DNA from: Arthrobacter_E sp044748305
Lineage (GTDB): Bacteria > Actinomycetota > Actinomycetes > Actinomycetales > Micrococcaceae
Length of the DNA: 64,000 nucleotides
NCBI RefSeq assembly: GCF_044748305.1
Contig: NZ_JBIVFT010000004.1
Span: 248,001-312,000 of the forward strand
Reading direction: 5' to 3'
The notes beneath the pieces are model-generated. The model did not search any database and was not told the origin of the DNA. It saw only the letters and a list, made by a program, of their open reading frames with translations. The position numbers and the translations under genes were made by a program. Each line of letters starts with the position of its first letter. Position 1 is the stretch's first letter. Of the stretch, positions 30,142 through 38,711 are shown in pieces.

Positions 30142-30852
30142 CTACTTGGTCGCTTCCCGGACCGAGTCCAGGAACTTCTGGGTCCAGGGGTCGGTGTTCC
30201 CCGCAGCGGTGCTGCCGTCAGCCGTCCCGGTGGAAGGCACGCCTGCCGTTCCACCGTCCTTGCCGAAGACCCAGTACCCGGTCTCGCCGGGCATCACCAT
30301 GTTAATGCGATCCCGGGCCTGCTGCTGCACATAGGCGGGATCATGCCAGCGACTGATCTGCTTCTTCAGATCATCCTGCTGAGCCTGCTGGTCGCTGATG
30401 TCCGATCGCAGCTGGGCGATCTGCTGACGCTGCTCCCACCAGTTCTTCACCGTCGGCGCGAGGAGAACGGTGATGGCCAGCATCACCAGTCCGAGGGCGA
30501 GGAGCCTGCCGGAGAAGGCCCTGGCGGGAACTGGAGCGGCAGTCTCCTGGTCCTCCTTGGTCGACCGGTCGGCACCGGTGGCCGCGGGGGAAGCTTTGGA
30601 CGCCGCTGCCTTCCCCTTCGACGCGGACTGCTGTCCTGCATTCGAGGCCTTGCCCTTGACCTGGGCACCCGCCTGCTGTGCGGGACGGCTCTTCTGAGCG
30701 GCCGGCTCCTGGCCGGCGCCCTTCTCGCGAGCCTTGGCCGCCAGATCCGCGATCTCGGCTTCGGACGCGGCTGCCGGGCGCGCGGGGCGCTGGGCCGGGC
30801 TTCCGCCGTCGAGAACATGGGCGCGCGGAACCTTGGGGCGGCGGGTGGCCAC
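30142..30852 (-). CDS. septum formation initiator, FtsB/DivIC family
   Basis: 236 residues. A long Ala/Lys/Gln-rich, disordered cytoplasmic N-terminus (about 1-110) is followed by a membrane helix (LLALGLVMLAITVLLAPTV), a coiled coil (QQIAQLRSDISDQQAQQDDL), and the conserved INMVMPGETGYWVFG segment of the DivIC/FtsB family. It stabilises the FtsQ-FtsL divisome subcomplex. GAGGTGAT lies four bases before the GTG at 30852, so I prefer that start to the GTG at 30861. It lies between eno and DUF501-ppx, the usual actinobacterial neighbourhood. Confidence 0.87.
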   Translation of the reverse strand: MATRRPKVPRAHVLDGGSPAQRPARPAAASEAEIADLAAKAREKGAGQEPAAQKSRPAQQAGAQVKGKASNAGQQSASKGKAAASKASPAATGADRSTKEDQETAAPVPARAFSGRLLALGLVMLAITVLLAPTVKNWWEQRQQIAQLRSDISDQQAQQDDLKKQISRWHDPAYVQQQARDRINMVMPGETGYWVFGKDGGTAGVPSTGTADGSTAAGNTDPWTQKFLDSVREATK

Positions 30853-30906
30853 GGTGATCACCTCACGGTCGGTGGAGTTCGGTCAACGTCTGCGCGGTTA
30901 AACGCC

Positions 30907-30947
30907 GGAACGGTGGTCATGGTTCCTTCAACCATAACCACCGTTCC
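30907..30947 (-). terminator. terminator of eno
   Basis: Arms 30907-30924 and 30930-30947 pair over 18 bases with one mismatch and a 5-base loop. They lie 16 bases after the eno stop on the minus strand, followed by GGCGTTTAACC. It should reduce readthrough into the ftsB-like gene. Confidence 0.7.
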
Positions 30948-30963
30948 GTTCAGCGTGCGGGTA

Positions 30964-32244
30964 TTAGCCCTTGAAACGCGGGAAGGCGCCGCGGCCGGCG
31001 TACACGGCGGCGTCAGCGAGCTCCTCCTCGATGCGCAGCAGCTGGTTGTACTTCGCGACGCGCTCGGATCGGGCCGGGGCGCCGGTCTTGATCTGGCCGG
31101 CATTGGTGGCGACGGCGATGTCCGCGATCGTGGTGTCCTCGGTCTCGCCGGAGCGGTGCGAGGTGATCGTGGTGTAGCCGGAGCGCTGAGCCAGGGACAC
31201 GGCGTCCAGCGTCTCGGTCAGGGAACCGATCTGGTTCACCTTCACCAGCAGCGAGTTCGCGGTGCCGGAGTCGATGCCCTGCTGCAGGCGGACCGGGTTG
31301 GTGACGAACAGGTCGTCACCCACCAGCTGGACCTTGGAGCCCAGGGTGTCGGTCAGGTGCTTCCAGCCGTCCCAGTCGTTCTCATCCAGCGGGTCCTCGA
31401 TGGAGACCAGCGGGTAGGCGTCGACGAGCTCAGCGTAGTAGGCGCTCATCTCTTCGCCGGAGAGGGACTTGCCCTCGAACTGGTAGGCGCCGTCCTTGAA
31501 GAATTCGGAGGAGGCGACGTCCAGAGCCAGCGCGATGTCCTTGCCCGGGGTGTAGCCGGCACGGACGATCGCTTCCTGGATGAGGTCCAGGGCGGCGCGG
31601 TTGCTCGGCAGGTTCGGGGCGAAGCCACCCTCGTCGCCGAGGCCCGTGGCCAGGCCCTTCTCCTTCAGCACGGACTTGAGGTTGTGGTAGACCTCGACGC
31701 CCCAGCGGAGACCCTCGGAGAACGTCTCAGCGCCGAGCGGGACGACCATGAATTCCTGGATGTCCACATCGGAATCGGCGTGGGAGCCGCCGTTGAGGAT
31801 GTTCATGAGCGGCACGGGCAGCACGTGGGCGTTCGGGCCGCCCAGGTACTTGTAAAGCGGCAGATCAGCCGAGGCAGCAGCGGCGTTGGCCACGGCGAGG
31901 GAGACGCCCAGAATGGCGTTGGCGCCGAGCTTGCCCTTGTTCGGAGTGCCGTCGAGCTCGATCATGGCGGCGTCGATGCTGCGCTGGTCCGTGGCGTCGA
32001 AGCCTTCCAGCGCTTCACCGATGGTCTCGATGACGGCGTCGACGGCCAGCTGGACGCCCTTGCCCTGGTAACGGCCCTTGTCGCCGTCGCGCAGTTCCAC
32101 GGCCTCGTGCTCACCGGTGGAAGCACCGGAGGGAACCGCCGCGCGTCCCAGCGAGCCATCGCTCAGGAGGACTTCAACTTCAACGGTCGGGTTGCCACGG
32201 GAATCGAGGATCTCGCGGGCGTGGATGGCATCAATGAGCGCCAT
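30964..32244 (-). CDS. eno: enolase
   Basis: A 426-residue glycolytic enzyme that converts 2-phosphoglycerate to phosphoenolpyruvate in the cytoplasm. The N-terminus MALIDAIHAREILDSRGNPT, the loop VPSGASTGEHEAVELRD, the metal ligands in ALDVASSEFF, SIEDPLDENDW and LVGDDLFVTN, the catalytic Lys in LLVKVNQIGSLTET, and SHRSGETEDT are all present. Length is normal. The ATG at 32244 has CAGGAG upstream. Confidence 0.97.
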   Translation of the reverse strand: MALIDAIHAREILDSRGNPTVEVEVLLSDGSLGRAAVPSGASTGEHEAVELRDGDKGRYQGKGVQLAVDAVIETIGEALEGFDATDQRSIDAAMIELDGTPNKGKLGANAILGVSLAVANAAAASADLPLYKYLGGPNAHVLPVPLMNILNGGSHADSDVDIQEFMVVPLGAETFSEGLRWGVEVYHNLKSVLKEKGLATGLGDEGGFAPNLPSNRAALDLIQEAIVRAGYTPGKDIALALDVASSEFFKDGAYQFEGKSLSGEEMSAYYAELVDAYPLVSIEDPLDENDWDGWKHLTDTLGSKVQLVGDDLFVTNPVRLQQGIDSGTANSLLVKVNQIGSLTETLDAVSLAQRSGYTTITSHRSGETEDTTIADIAVATNAGQIKTGAPARSERVAKYNQLLRIEEELADAAVYAGRGAFPRFKG

Positions 32245-32387
32245 GAAAAGCTCCTGTTCTTCAGCTGACATGTCACCGTGTGGACACATCGCTCACTCAG
32301 TCGTGGATGGGCCGCGCGGTGAGGACGGCCTCGTCCCGCCACAAGCCTAGCGCAGGGGCCCGTCCCCCACGCTTCGGGGGCGGAGTG

Positions 32388-32768
32388 TTAACGCTCGCCG
32401 GGACCACCGCGGGCGTAACGCGCGCACTGGGGACACTCCTCGATCACGGCGTGGCTGCAGCTCGTGGTGTGACGAAGGAACTCTGCCGCGGAGTGCGCCT
32501 GAGCGGCTTCCTGCTCCAGCCGCCCGGCAACGGCGGCGAGAATGGCCCCGCGCTCGGCGGCGGGCGCAGCCAGTAGCTGCCTGAGGGTGGGGATCCCCAC
32601 TCCGGCCACGCGCAGCCGGCGGATGATCACCGCCTGATCCACCTGATCCTGGGTGTAGTCGCGCTGATTCCCAGCGCGCCGCCCGGGCCTGAGCAGAAGT
32701 TCGTCCTCCCAATGGCGGAGCACATGGGTGGGGACTCCGGCCAACTCGGCCGCACGGGCGATCCTCAT
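32388..32768 (-). CDS. MerR-family transcriptional regulator
   Basis: 126 residues. The winged helix starts at residue 1 (MRIARAAELAGVPTHVLRHW, then EDELLLRPGRRAGNQRDYTQ) and continues with the MerR dimerisation helix. The C-terminus has a Cys/His cluster (TTSCSHAVIEECPQCARYAR) that could sense a metal, thiol or other ligand. It is divergent from the metallo-beta-lactamase-fold gene. The shared 47-base gap holds a 16-bp palindrome inside a 19-bp promoter spacer, so that gene is the likely target. Confidence 0.85.
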   Translation of the reverse strand: MRIARAAELAGVPTHVLRHWEDELLLRPGRRAGNQRDYTQDQVDQAVIIRRLRVAGVGIPTLRQLLAAPAAERGAILAAVAGRLEQEAAQAHSAAEFLRHTTSCSHAVIEECPQCARYARGGPGER

Positions 32769-32777
32769 GAACCCATC

Positions 32778-32808
32778 TTGCCTTCAGGTCGACCTGAACT
32801 TCTACTGT
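32778..32808 (+). promoter_or_regulatory. MerR-type promoter of the hydrolase gene
   Basis: TTGCCT (32778-32783) and TACTGT (32803-32808) are separated by 19 bases, the overlong spacing typical of MerR-activated promoters. The perfect palindrome TTCAGGTCGACCTGAA (32783-32798) fills the spacer. The hydrolase ATG follows the -10 box by seven bases, so the message may be leaderless. Confidence 0.75.
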
Positions 32809-32815
32809 CGATGCC

Positions 32816-33769
32816 ATGGACGTCACCTCCCGCCCCAATCCGTTCGCCGGCCTCGACTCCCGTGCCGCACCCCTGACCCCCTCCGACGCCGTGTCGATGG
32901 CCCTGGCCGAGGTCCGGTCCCTCGCGCTGCCGCGCCGCCCGGACCGGCGGCTGCTCTCCACGTTCGCCGAGAGAGCCTCAGCCCCTCTTCCGAAGGCCCG
33001 GCGGACGGTGCGCCTTCAGCTCCTCCGCCAAGTGCCCCGCGCCGTGCCGGGCCGCCTTCTCTTCGAACGACTGGCCGGAGCAGACCAGCTCAGCCTGCAG
33101 TCGTTCGTCATTCATCATCCGACGGCCAGGATCCTCGTGGACCCGGCGATTCCGGCGGAAGCCCGCACCCGGGTCATGCCGGACCTCGAACCGCTCATGC
33201 GCGCCACGATCAAGCCTCCGGCCTCGACCGTTCCGACCTCGGTGGCCCTCCAGGAAGCAGGAATCGTTCCTGATGTCTCCCTGTGCACCCATGCCCACTG
33301 GGACCACGTGTCAGGACTGCTCGACTTCCCAGAGCTGCCGGCGCTCCTCCATGAGACGGAAATGAGCTGGGCCGCCACCGGGTCCCGCGCTCCGGCAGGC
33401 GGTGTCCGTCGGGCGCTCGGCGGACGGGAACTGTTCACCTTCACCCTGGAGGGACCACCGGTCCTGAGTTTCGACCGCAGCCACGACCTGTTCGGCGACG
33501 GAAGCGTGGTGCTGGTGGATCTGGCCGGTCATACGCCGGGAAGCATCGGGATCCTGCTTGCCACGGACGGCGGGCCGGTCCTGCTGGCGGGAGACGTCGC
33601 CTGGCACGGGAATCAGATCGAGCAGCTGCGGCAGCGCTCCGGATTCCCGGGGTGTCTGGTCGACACCGACCGGGAGGCGAACTGGCGGGCGCTCCATCGC
33701 CTGCATGCTCTGCCGCCATCGGTGGCGGTGATCCCGAGCCACGACCACGGAAGGGCGACTCGGCTATGA
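32816..33769 (+). CDS. metallo-beta-lactamase-fold hydrolase
   Basis: 317 residues. The zinc-binding motif THAHWDHVSG (about 161-170) and later metal ligands in LVDLAGHTPGSIGILL, LLAGDVAWHG and IPSHDHGRA define the MBL fold. The first 95 residues are an extra helical region not seen in minimal MBL enzymes. No targeting signal is present. The substrate is unknown; control by the divergent MerR protein suggests a detoxification or stress role. Start ATG at 32816, seven bases after TACTGT. Confidence 0.8.
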   Translation: MDVTSRPNPFAGLDSRAAPLTPSDAVSMALAEVRSLALPRRPDRRLLSTFAERASAPLPKARRTVRLQLLRQVPRAVPGRLLFERLAGADQLSLQSFVIHHPTARILVDPAIPAEARTRVMPDLEPLMRATIKPPASTVPTSVALQEAGIVPDVSLCTHAHWDHVSGLLDFPELPALLHETEMSWAATGSRAPAGGVRRALGGRELFTFTLEGPPVLSFDRSHDLFGDGSVVLVDLAGHTPGSIGILLATDGGPVLLAGDVAWHGNQIEQLRQRSGFPGCLVDTDREANWRALHRLHALPPSVAVIPSHDHGRATRL

Positions 33770-33812
33770 GCCCGCAGCGCCGCCTGGCGTGCTATTTAAC
33801 ACAGGCGATCCA

Positions 33813-34535
33813 TTAGGTCCCGGCCGGGCCAGGCGAGGGCTCAGTGCCTGGCTCCCGACGCCGGAGAGCCGCCCGCAGGGCGCGCTCGGCGTCAAGACCC
33901 CGGCTCCGGGCCTCGGCGACGATCGCGAGGAGTGCCTCGCCGAGCGCTTCCTCGTCGCCGAACACCTCGTCGGGGAATACCCCGTCCGACGACGGCGCGG
34001 GTGCAAGGGGCGGGGTCAGTGACTCGCCGGCACGCTCGGCACGGCTGAGCAGTTTCGCCGCGCGCGCGAGCGCCGGCAGCGACTCGGGAACGCCGTCGAA
34101 CACCGAACCACGGCGCGGTTTCTCCGCCCTCTTGACCTCATCCCAGCGGGCTTCGATCTCTTCGATCGTGGCCGGGATGGAGTCGCGCAATCGGCCGTCC
34201 GGCTGGAAGACGTGCGAGTTGCGGCGGATCAGTTTCCGGCGGAGACCGTCGGCGATGTCGCCGAAACCGAAGCGGCCTTCCTCCTCCGCGATCCGTGCGT
34301 GCAGCACCACCTGATACAGGACGTCGCCCAGCTCCTGAGCGAGTTCCTGCGTCAGATCGCTGCCACGCTCCACGGTCTCGACGACTTCATGCGCCTCTTC
34401 GATCAGGTACTCGAGGAGGCTCTCGTGGCTCAGGGCGCGAGTCCACGGGCAGTGGGTGCGCAGAAGCGCGATGCATTCCAGCAGGAGCACGGTCTGCTCC
34501 CCCGCACCCACCTCCGTGCCCGTGGCTCGTTCCAT
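33813..34535 (-). CDS. mazG: MazG family nucleotide pyrophosphohydrolase
   Basis: 240 residues with the MazG helical core LLEYLIEEAHEVVETVERGS then ELAQELGDVLYQVVLHARIA, whose acidic residues (E-E-x-x-E and E-x-x-D) hold magnesium, and a second NSHVFQPDGRLRD helix region. It hydrolyses non-canonical or excess NTPs, and in some bacteria lowers (p)ppGpp. The N-terminus carries a short Cys-Pro-Trp segment (RTHCPWTRALSHESL) typical of actinobacterial forms. It begins three bases after the adenosine deaminase stop, forming a nucleotide-metabolism pair. Confidence 0.88.
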   Translation of the reverse strand: MERATGTEVGAGEQTVLLLECIALLRTHCPWTRALSHESLLEYLIEEAHEVVETVERGSDLTQELAQELGDVLYQVVLHARIAEEEGRFGFGDIADGLRRKLIRRNSHVFQPDGRLRDSIPATIEEIEARWDEVKRAEKPRRGSVFDGVPESLPALARAAKLLSRAERAGESLTPPLAPAPSSDGVFPDEVFGDEEALGEALLAIVAEARSRGLDAERALRAALRRREPGTEPSPGPAGT

Positions 34536-34537
34536 GA

Positions 34538-35671
34538 TCAGGCGAGGTTGGCGTAGGCCTCGTTGATGTATTCGACCAGTGCTTCCTTCTCCTCCAGGGG
34601 CAGGAAGGAGGCCTCGGCCGCGTTCAGGGTCAGCTCCAGCAGGTCGTCGAGGTCGTAGTCGAAGGTCTCTACCAGAAGCTCGAACTCGTCGGTCAACGTG
34701 ACTCCGCTCATGAGGCGGTTGTCCGTGTTGATCGTGACGTTGAAGCCGGTCTGGTACAGCATGTCGATGGGGTGATCGGCGATCTCCTCACCGAAGCCTG
34801 CAATGGCACCGGTCTGAAGGTTCGAGGACGGGCAGATCTCCAACGCGATGCCACGGTCCCTGACCCAGGAGGCGAGGCTGCCGAAGGTCACGAGGCCCAC
34901 CTGGTCACCGTCGTCGTCGTTCTCGAACTCGACGGTGACGTCCTCGGCGATCCGGACACCGTGGCCGAGGCGCAGAGCGCGGCCGTCCACCAGGGCGGAC
35001 TGGATGCTGGCCAGTCCGTCGGCCTCACCGGCGTGGACGGTGGCGGGGAAGTTGTTCTCTGCGAGGTAGGTGAAGGCGTCGCGGAAGCGCGACGGCGGGA
35101 AGCCCAGCTCGGCACCGGCGATGTCGAAGCCGACGGCGCCGCGGTCCCGATGACGGACAGCGAGCTCGGCGATCTCCTGACCACGGTCGGCATGACGCAT
35201 GGCGGTCACCAGCTGGCCCACCTGGATCTCGCGGCCGCTTTCCTCGACGGAGGACATGCCCGCTTCGAGTCCTTCCTGGACGGCCTCGACGACCTCGTCC
35301 AGGCTCAGGCCACGCTGCAAGTGCTGCTCCGGGGCCCAGCGGACTTCGCCGTAGACGACGCCGTCGTCGGCGAGGTCCTCCACGAACTCCTTCGCCACGC
35401 GGATCAGCCCCTCCCGGGTCTGCATCACGGCGATCGTGTGGTCGAAGGTCTCGAGGTACCGGACCAGGGAACCCGAGTCAGCGGACTCGCGGAACCACTC
35501 GCCCAGGGCCACGGCATCGGTGGAGGGCAGTTCGTGCCCGACGGCGGCGGCCAGCTCGATGATGGTGGCCGGGCGCAGTCCTCCGTCCAGGTGATCGTGC
35601 AAGGAGACCTTGGGCAGGTTCCTGAGGTCGAAGTCGGGGGCGGCAGCGGTGTTGTTCAGGGCTTCAGTCAC
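34538..35671 (-). CDS. add: adenosine deaminase
   Basis: A 377-residue enzyme deaminating adenosine and deoxyadenosine to inosine forms. The zinc and substrate motifs are in order: KVSLHDHLDGGLRP, VHAGEADG, LRLGHGVRI, EICPSSNLQTGA and TINTDNRLMSG. Length is normal. The GTG start at 35671 has TACGCT seven bases upstream and no clear ribosome binding site, pointing to a leaderless message. Together with cdd and deoA further right it completes purine and pyrimidine nucleoside salvage. Confidence 0.93.
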   Translation of the reverse strand: MTEALNNTAAAPDFDLRNLPKVSLHDHLDGGLRPATIIELAAAVGHELPSTDAVALGEWFRESADSGSLVRYLETFDHTIAVMQTREGLIRVAKEFVEDLADDGVVYGEVRWAPEQHLQRGLSLDEVVEAVQEGLEAGMSSVEESGREIQVGQLVTAMRHADRGQEIAELAVRHRDRGAVGFDIAGAELGFPPSRFRDAFTYLAENNFPATVHAGEADGLASIQSALVDGRALRLGHGVRIAEDVTVEFENDDDGDQVGLVTFGSLASWVRDRGIALEICPSSNLQTGAIAGFGEEIADHPIDMLYQTGFNVTINTDNRLMSGVTLTDEFELLVETFDYDLDDLLELTLNAAEASFLPLEEKEALVEYINEAYANLA

Positions 35672-35678
35672 GAGGCCA

Positions 35679-35684
35679 AGCGTA
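35679..35684 (-). promoter_or_regulatory. putative -10 box of add
   Basis: TACGCT on the minus strand ends seven bases before the GTG start of add, fitting the leaderless pattern seen at several genes here. It overlaps the first copy of the 33-bp repeat. Confidence 0.5.
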
Positions 35685-35839
35685 GTCGGCTGGGCGTTCT
35701 CAGGCGAGGTCCCCGGGCTGGGCCCCTGCCGGCGAGGGACCCAAAGCGAGCGAAGCGAGTTTTGGGAGCCGGTAGGGAGGGACGAGCGTGGGGAGCCGAC
35801 TGCGCGGTAGTCGGCTGGGAGTTCTCAGGCGAGGTCCCC
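35682..35839. repeat. 33-bp direct repeat and hairpin in the divergent intergenic region
   Basis: Copies at 35682-35714 and 35807-35839 differ by one base and are 125 bases apart. Between them lies a stem CCCAAA/TTTGGG (35740-35766) whose loop reads GCGAGCGAAGCGAG. The region separates the divergent add and methyltransferase genes. It holds no gene; I see no open frame with a start signal. Confidence 0.75.
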
Positions 35840-35880
35840 CTGCGAGCGCAGCGCCCTTCACCTCACGCGGCCCCGGTTGT

Positions 35881-35886
35881 TAGCGT
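35881..35886 (+). promoter_or_regulatory. putative -10 box of the 35893 gene
   Basis: TAGCGT lies six bases before the ATG at 35893. GGGGG between them could act as a weak ribosome site, but the spacing fits a transcript that begins at the ATG. Confidence 0.45.
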
Positions 35887-35892
35887 GGGGGC

Positions 35893-36624
35893 ATGGCTGA
35901 TCTCGACTCACGGCTCGTGGAGCTGTACGACATCGACAATCCGGATGGCCCGGATCACGACTACTACCGTTCGTTGGTCGACCACGCAAGCGCCCGCTCG
36001 GTTCTGGACCTCGGGTGCGGCACCGGGATTCTGACAATCACGTTCGGCGCGCCCGGCCGCCGCGTGGTCGGTATCGACCCTTCCCCGGCCATGCTCGCGT
36101 TCGCCCGGAACCGGCGTGGCTCCGAGCGGGTCGACTGGATTCTCGGCGACAGCCGCTCCATTCCTCCGGGAGCGCACGATGTGGCGATCATGAGCGGAAA
36201 CGTGGCCCAGCACATCCCCGACGCCGAATGGCCACGCACCTTGGCGGACCTGCACGCCTCTCTCCGGCCCGGCGGCGTGCTGGCCTTCGAAAGCCGCAAT
36301 CCCGGGCCGCGGGAGTGGAAGTCCTGGACATCCGCCGCCCCGAGCGAACGGGAGACCCCGCACGGCACGCTGCGGGAATGGTTCGAGCTGCTCCAGGCGG
36401 ACGTGGATGGGAACGGGGAAGGCACAGTCCGTCTTCGGTCCCGCAATGAGCTCGACGGCGAAGACCTCTCCCACGACTTCTCGCTCGCCTTCCGTTCCGA
36501 GGCCACCGTGATGGAACAGCTGGATGCGCTCGGCTTCGACGTCCGGGCCGTCTGGGGTGACTGGCACCGTGCCCCGGTCCAGGAGGACTCGCGCATCTTC
36601 GTGGTGGAGGCGGTCCGCCGCTGA
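35893..36624 (+). CDS. class I SAM-dependent methyltransferase
   Basis: 243 residues. The SAM site VLDLGCGTGILTITF (38-52) is followed by VVGIDPSPAMLAFAR and the LGDSRSIPPGAHDVAIM strand, a standard Rossmann-like methyltransferase. The C-terminal half has a beta insertion (LLQADVDGNGEGTVRLRSRN) typical of the small-molecule group. The substrate is unknown. It stands alone between the add promoter region and an unknown gene on the same strand. Confidence 0.82.
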   Translation: MADLDSRLVELYDIDNPDGPDHDYYRSLVDHASARSVLDLGCGTGILTITFGAPGRRVVGIDPSPAMLAFARNRRGSERVDWILGDSRSIPPGAHDVAIMSGNVAQHIPDAEWPRTLADLHASLRPGGVLAFESRNPGPREWKSWTSAAPSERETPHGTLREWFELLQADVDGNGEGTVRLRSRNELDGEDLSHDFSLAFRSEATVMEQLDALGFDVRAVWGDWHRAPVQEDSRIFVVEAVRR

Positions 36625-36649
36625 CCGCGGGGACGCCTGGCGTTTCGGT

Positions 36650-36655
36650 TAGGCT
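36650..36655 (+). promoter_or_regulatory. putative -10 box of the 36662 gene
   Basis: TAGGCT ends six bases before the ATG at 36662, with no ribosome binding site between. A leaderless transcript is likely. Confidence 0.5.
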
Positions 36656-36661
36656 CCCGTC

Positions 36662-37984
36662 ATGGGGAACGACGACGCCGGGCAGCATTCCTCCGAGGCC
36701 GTTTCGGACGATTTCGCCCGGGCGATGCTGTGCTCACCGCGAGGCCTGCGGCTGGCGTTCGAGACGGCATGCCTGAGCATCCAGAAGTCTCCTCAGACCC
36801 AGGACCTGGGCGAGGACATCGCCTGGCAGGACCTCGCGGCACTCCGCGAGGCGGCCTATGACGAAAGCGTCAGTGCCATCCTGTCCCGGCGCGGTCCGGG
36901 CGAACGTGGCTGGGCCGGCCTGCCTCGGCATTTCGGCCCCGGATACCGGGAGCCCGCTGAACCGCAGATGCCCGGTCCACTCCCGTATGAAGCCCTGGCC
37001 GGGAGTCTCGGCCGCTACCAACCGGCCGCCCCGAGCGGGCCCGAGCTGCTCGATGCGCTCATCACCACCGTCTTCGAGGCCTCGTACTGGGGCGAGGTCC
37101 ATGGTGAGGAGGTCCTGGCCTCTCGGGAACCGATCCGTCAGGCGCTGTTCCCGTTCGCCTGTGTGGCGGCCCAGGCAATCCTTCACTTCGGCCTCGACTC
37201 ACTCCCGGACCCCGACGAGCAGTGGTTCGTGGACTTCGACAACAGCGCCCTGGGTGTCGAGCACGGCCTGCCGCCCACCCCGGCGAAGGCAAGCGCCTTG
37301 CTGGAGCAGTGGTGGGACCGGACCACCGCGCGGGAAAGCCGGGCGATCCTCGACGTACCCGCCGATCCTGCGGCACGGTACAGCGGGGAGTGGTGGTCCA
37401 CTCCCCCGAACAGCCTGATGATCACCTCCCCGGCCTGGCCCGCGTCGATGACGGAACCCGGGCAGGGGCCACACCCCGGAGAACCGACAGGTCTGCGAAT
37501 CGTCGAAGATCCGCACGGCTGGGAACGTGCCACGGTGTACCGGCTCGCGAGTCCCCGGGCCTTGCGGGAACCCAGGCTCTTCATCATCGACGGCCCAAGG
37601 GACTGGGCCTGGCTGTGCGGGCGGTTCCCCTTCGAGGTGAGTGCGTCACGACGTCACGACTGGCATCGCATCACGGGTGGAGTGGAGCCCTGGTTCATCC
37701 CCGATTTCGACGCCATTGCCGCCGAGTTCGACGCCGTCCATCTCAGTTTGCGCGGCTACCTGTCCTCGGCCGGGATCGCCATCCCGGTGCCGTTCCCGAC
37801 GGAGCCGGACGAGGGGGCGCAGCTGCTGGGACCGGGCCTTCCCACACGAACTCCACGGGGTCACGCGGTACTCGCCGGCTGGGCACCCCTGACCACGTAC
37901 TGGCTGGTGGACGCCGAGGTCGATCCGGATTCCGGGAGCGAGTGGGAAGGCGATGGACAGCGGGCGTGGTCGCCGTCGTCGTGA
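36662..37984 (+). CDS. unknown soluble actinobacterial protein (440 residues)
   Basis: I do not recognise this protein. It is Trp- and Pro-rich with no signal peptide or membrane helix. Features include a helical N-terminus (MLCSPRGLRLAFETACLSIQ), a middle block with LLDALITTVFEASYWGEVHG, and a C-terminal alpha/beta region (WAWLCGRFPFEVSASRRHDW, then WFIPDFDAIAAEFDAVHLSL with SLRGYLSSAG). The last stretch contains W-x-P-D-x-D-x-I-A, which recurs in families of unknown function in Micrococcaceae. No neighbouring gene gives a functional hint. Confidence 0.7.
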   Translation: MGNDDAGQHSSEAVSDDFARAMLCSPRGLRLAFETACLSIQKSPQTQDLGEDIAWQDLAALREAAYDESVSAILSRRGPGERGWAGLPRHFGPGYREPAEPQMPGPLPYEALAGSLGRYQPAAPSGPELLDALITTVFEASYWGEVHGEEVLASREPIRQALFPFACVAAQAILHFGLDSLPDPDEQWFVDFDNSALGVEHGLPPTPAKASALLEQWWDRTTARESRAILDVPADPAARYSGEWWSTPPNSLMITSPAWPASMTEPGQGPHPGEPTGLRIVEDPHGWERATVYRLASPRALREPRLFIIDGPRDWAWLCGRFPFEVSASRRHDWHRITGGVEPWFIPDFDAIAAEFDAVHLSLRGYLSSAGIAIPVPFPTEPDEGAQLLGPGLPTRTPRGHAVLAGWAPLTTYWLVDAEVDPDSGSEWEGDGQRAWSPSS

Positions 37985-38003
37985 GCCTGCCGCCGTCCCC
38001 CGC

Positions 38004-38711
38004 TCAGTGTGCGGAGGGGGTTTCCGGCTTACCGTCCGGGGTGGTGGTCTCGGCCTCGGTGATCTGGCCGTTCGCATCGCGGAGCCGGACCGGCCGCTGC
38101 AACTGCTCGTCCTGCCCCTGCCGTTTGTGCCACCAGCGGAGGGCGTGATCGATGACGAAGCCGAGGATCACCGCGAAGACGACGGCGATGACCACTCCCA
38201 GCAGCGGATTGTGGTGGACCCAGCGGCCGGCCAGCAGGCCGATGCCCATCGAGTACGCCACCCAGGTCAGGCAGGCGAAAGCGTCCAGCCAGAAGAACTT
38301 CCGGTGCTTGAAGCCGGTCTGTCCGGCCACGTAGTTCACGGCCACTCTGCCCCACGGGATGTACCGCGCGGTGAAGATCAGGACGGCGCCGCGCTTCTCC
38401 AGCTCATAACGCGCCCACTCGAACATCTTCGCCACTTTCGGGCGCCGCATCCATTTCCAGCGGTCCAGGCCGATCTTCCGGCCCAGCAGGTAAGCGGTGT
38501 TGTCACCCGCGATCGCGCCGACCAGGCCGGTGAGCCCGAGCAGCAGAAGGTTGGGTTCCCCTGTGTGCAGGGACAGCGCGGAAAGGCCCACGATGGCTGT
38601 CTCACTGGGGAGGATGGTGGCGAATCCATCGACGAAGAAGAAGACCAGGAGCACGGGATAAACCCAGGGCTGGCCGGCTGCATGCGCCAGCCAGAGGTTC
38701 AGATGATCCAC
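38004..38711 (-). CDS. DedA-family membrane protein
   Basis: 235 residues from the GTG at 38711, chosen because CAGGAG lies nine bases upstream. The DedA signature is complete: an acidic re-entrant loop FFFVDGFATILPSETAIVGL, the GDNTAYLLGRKIGLDRW segment and the arginine/Pro hairpin FTARYIPWGRVAVNYVAGQT, followed by further helices and a charged tail. DedA proteins are thought to flip lipid carriers such as undecaprenyl phosphate or phosphatidylethanolamine. Which lipid is not shown by the sequence. Confidence 0.88.
   Translation of the reverse strand: MDHLNLWLAHAAGQPWVYPVLLVFFFVDGFATILPSETAIVGLSALSLHTGEPNLLLLGLTGLVGAIAGDNTAYLLGRKIGLDRWKWMRRPKVAKMFEWARYELEKRGAVLIFTARYIPWGRVAVNYVAGQTGFKHRKFFWLDAFACLTWVAYSMGIGLLAGRWVHHNPLLGVVIAVVFAVILGFVIDHALRWWHKRQGQDEQLQRPVRLRDANGQITEAETTTPDGKPETPSAH

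Noticed and set aside
30097..32268. A 723-residue plus-strand frame opposite eno and the ftsB-like gene
   Set aside because: It is antisense to enolase, which has every active-site motif. It spans two unrelated genes and an intergenic terminator.
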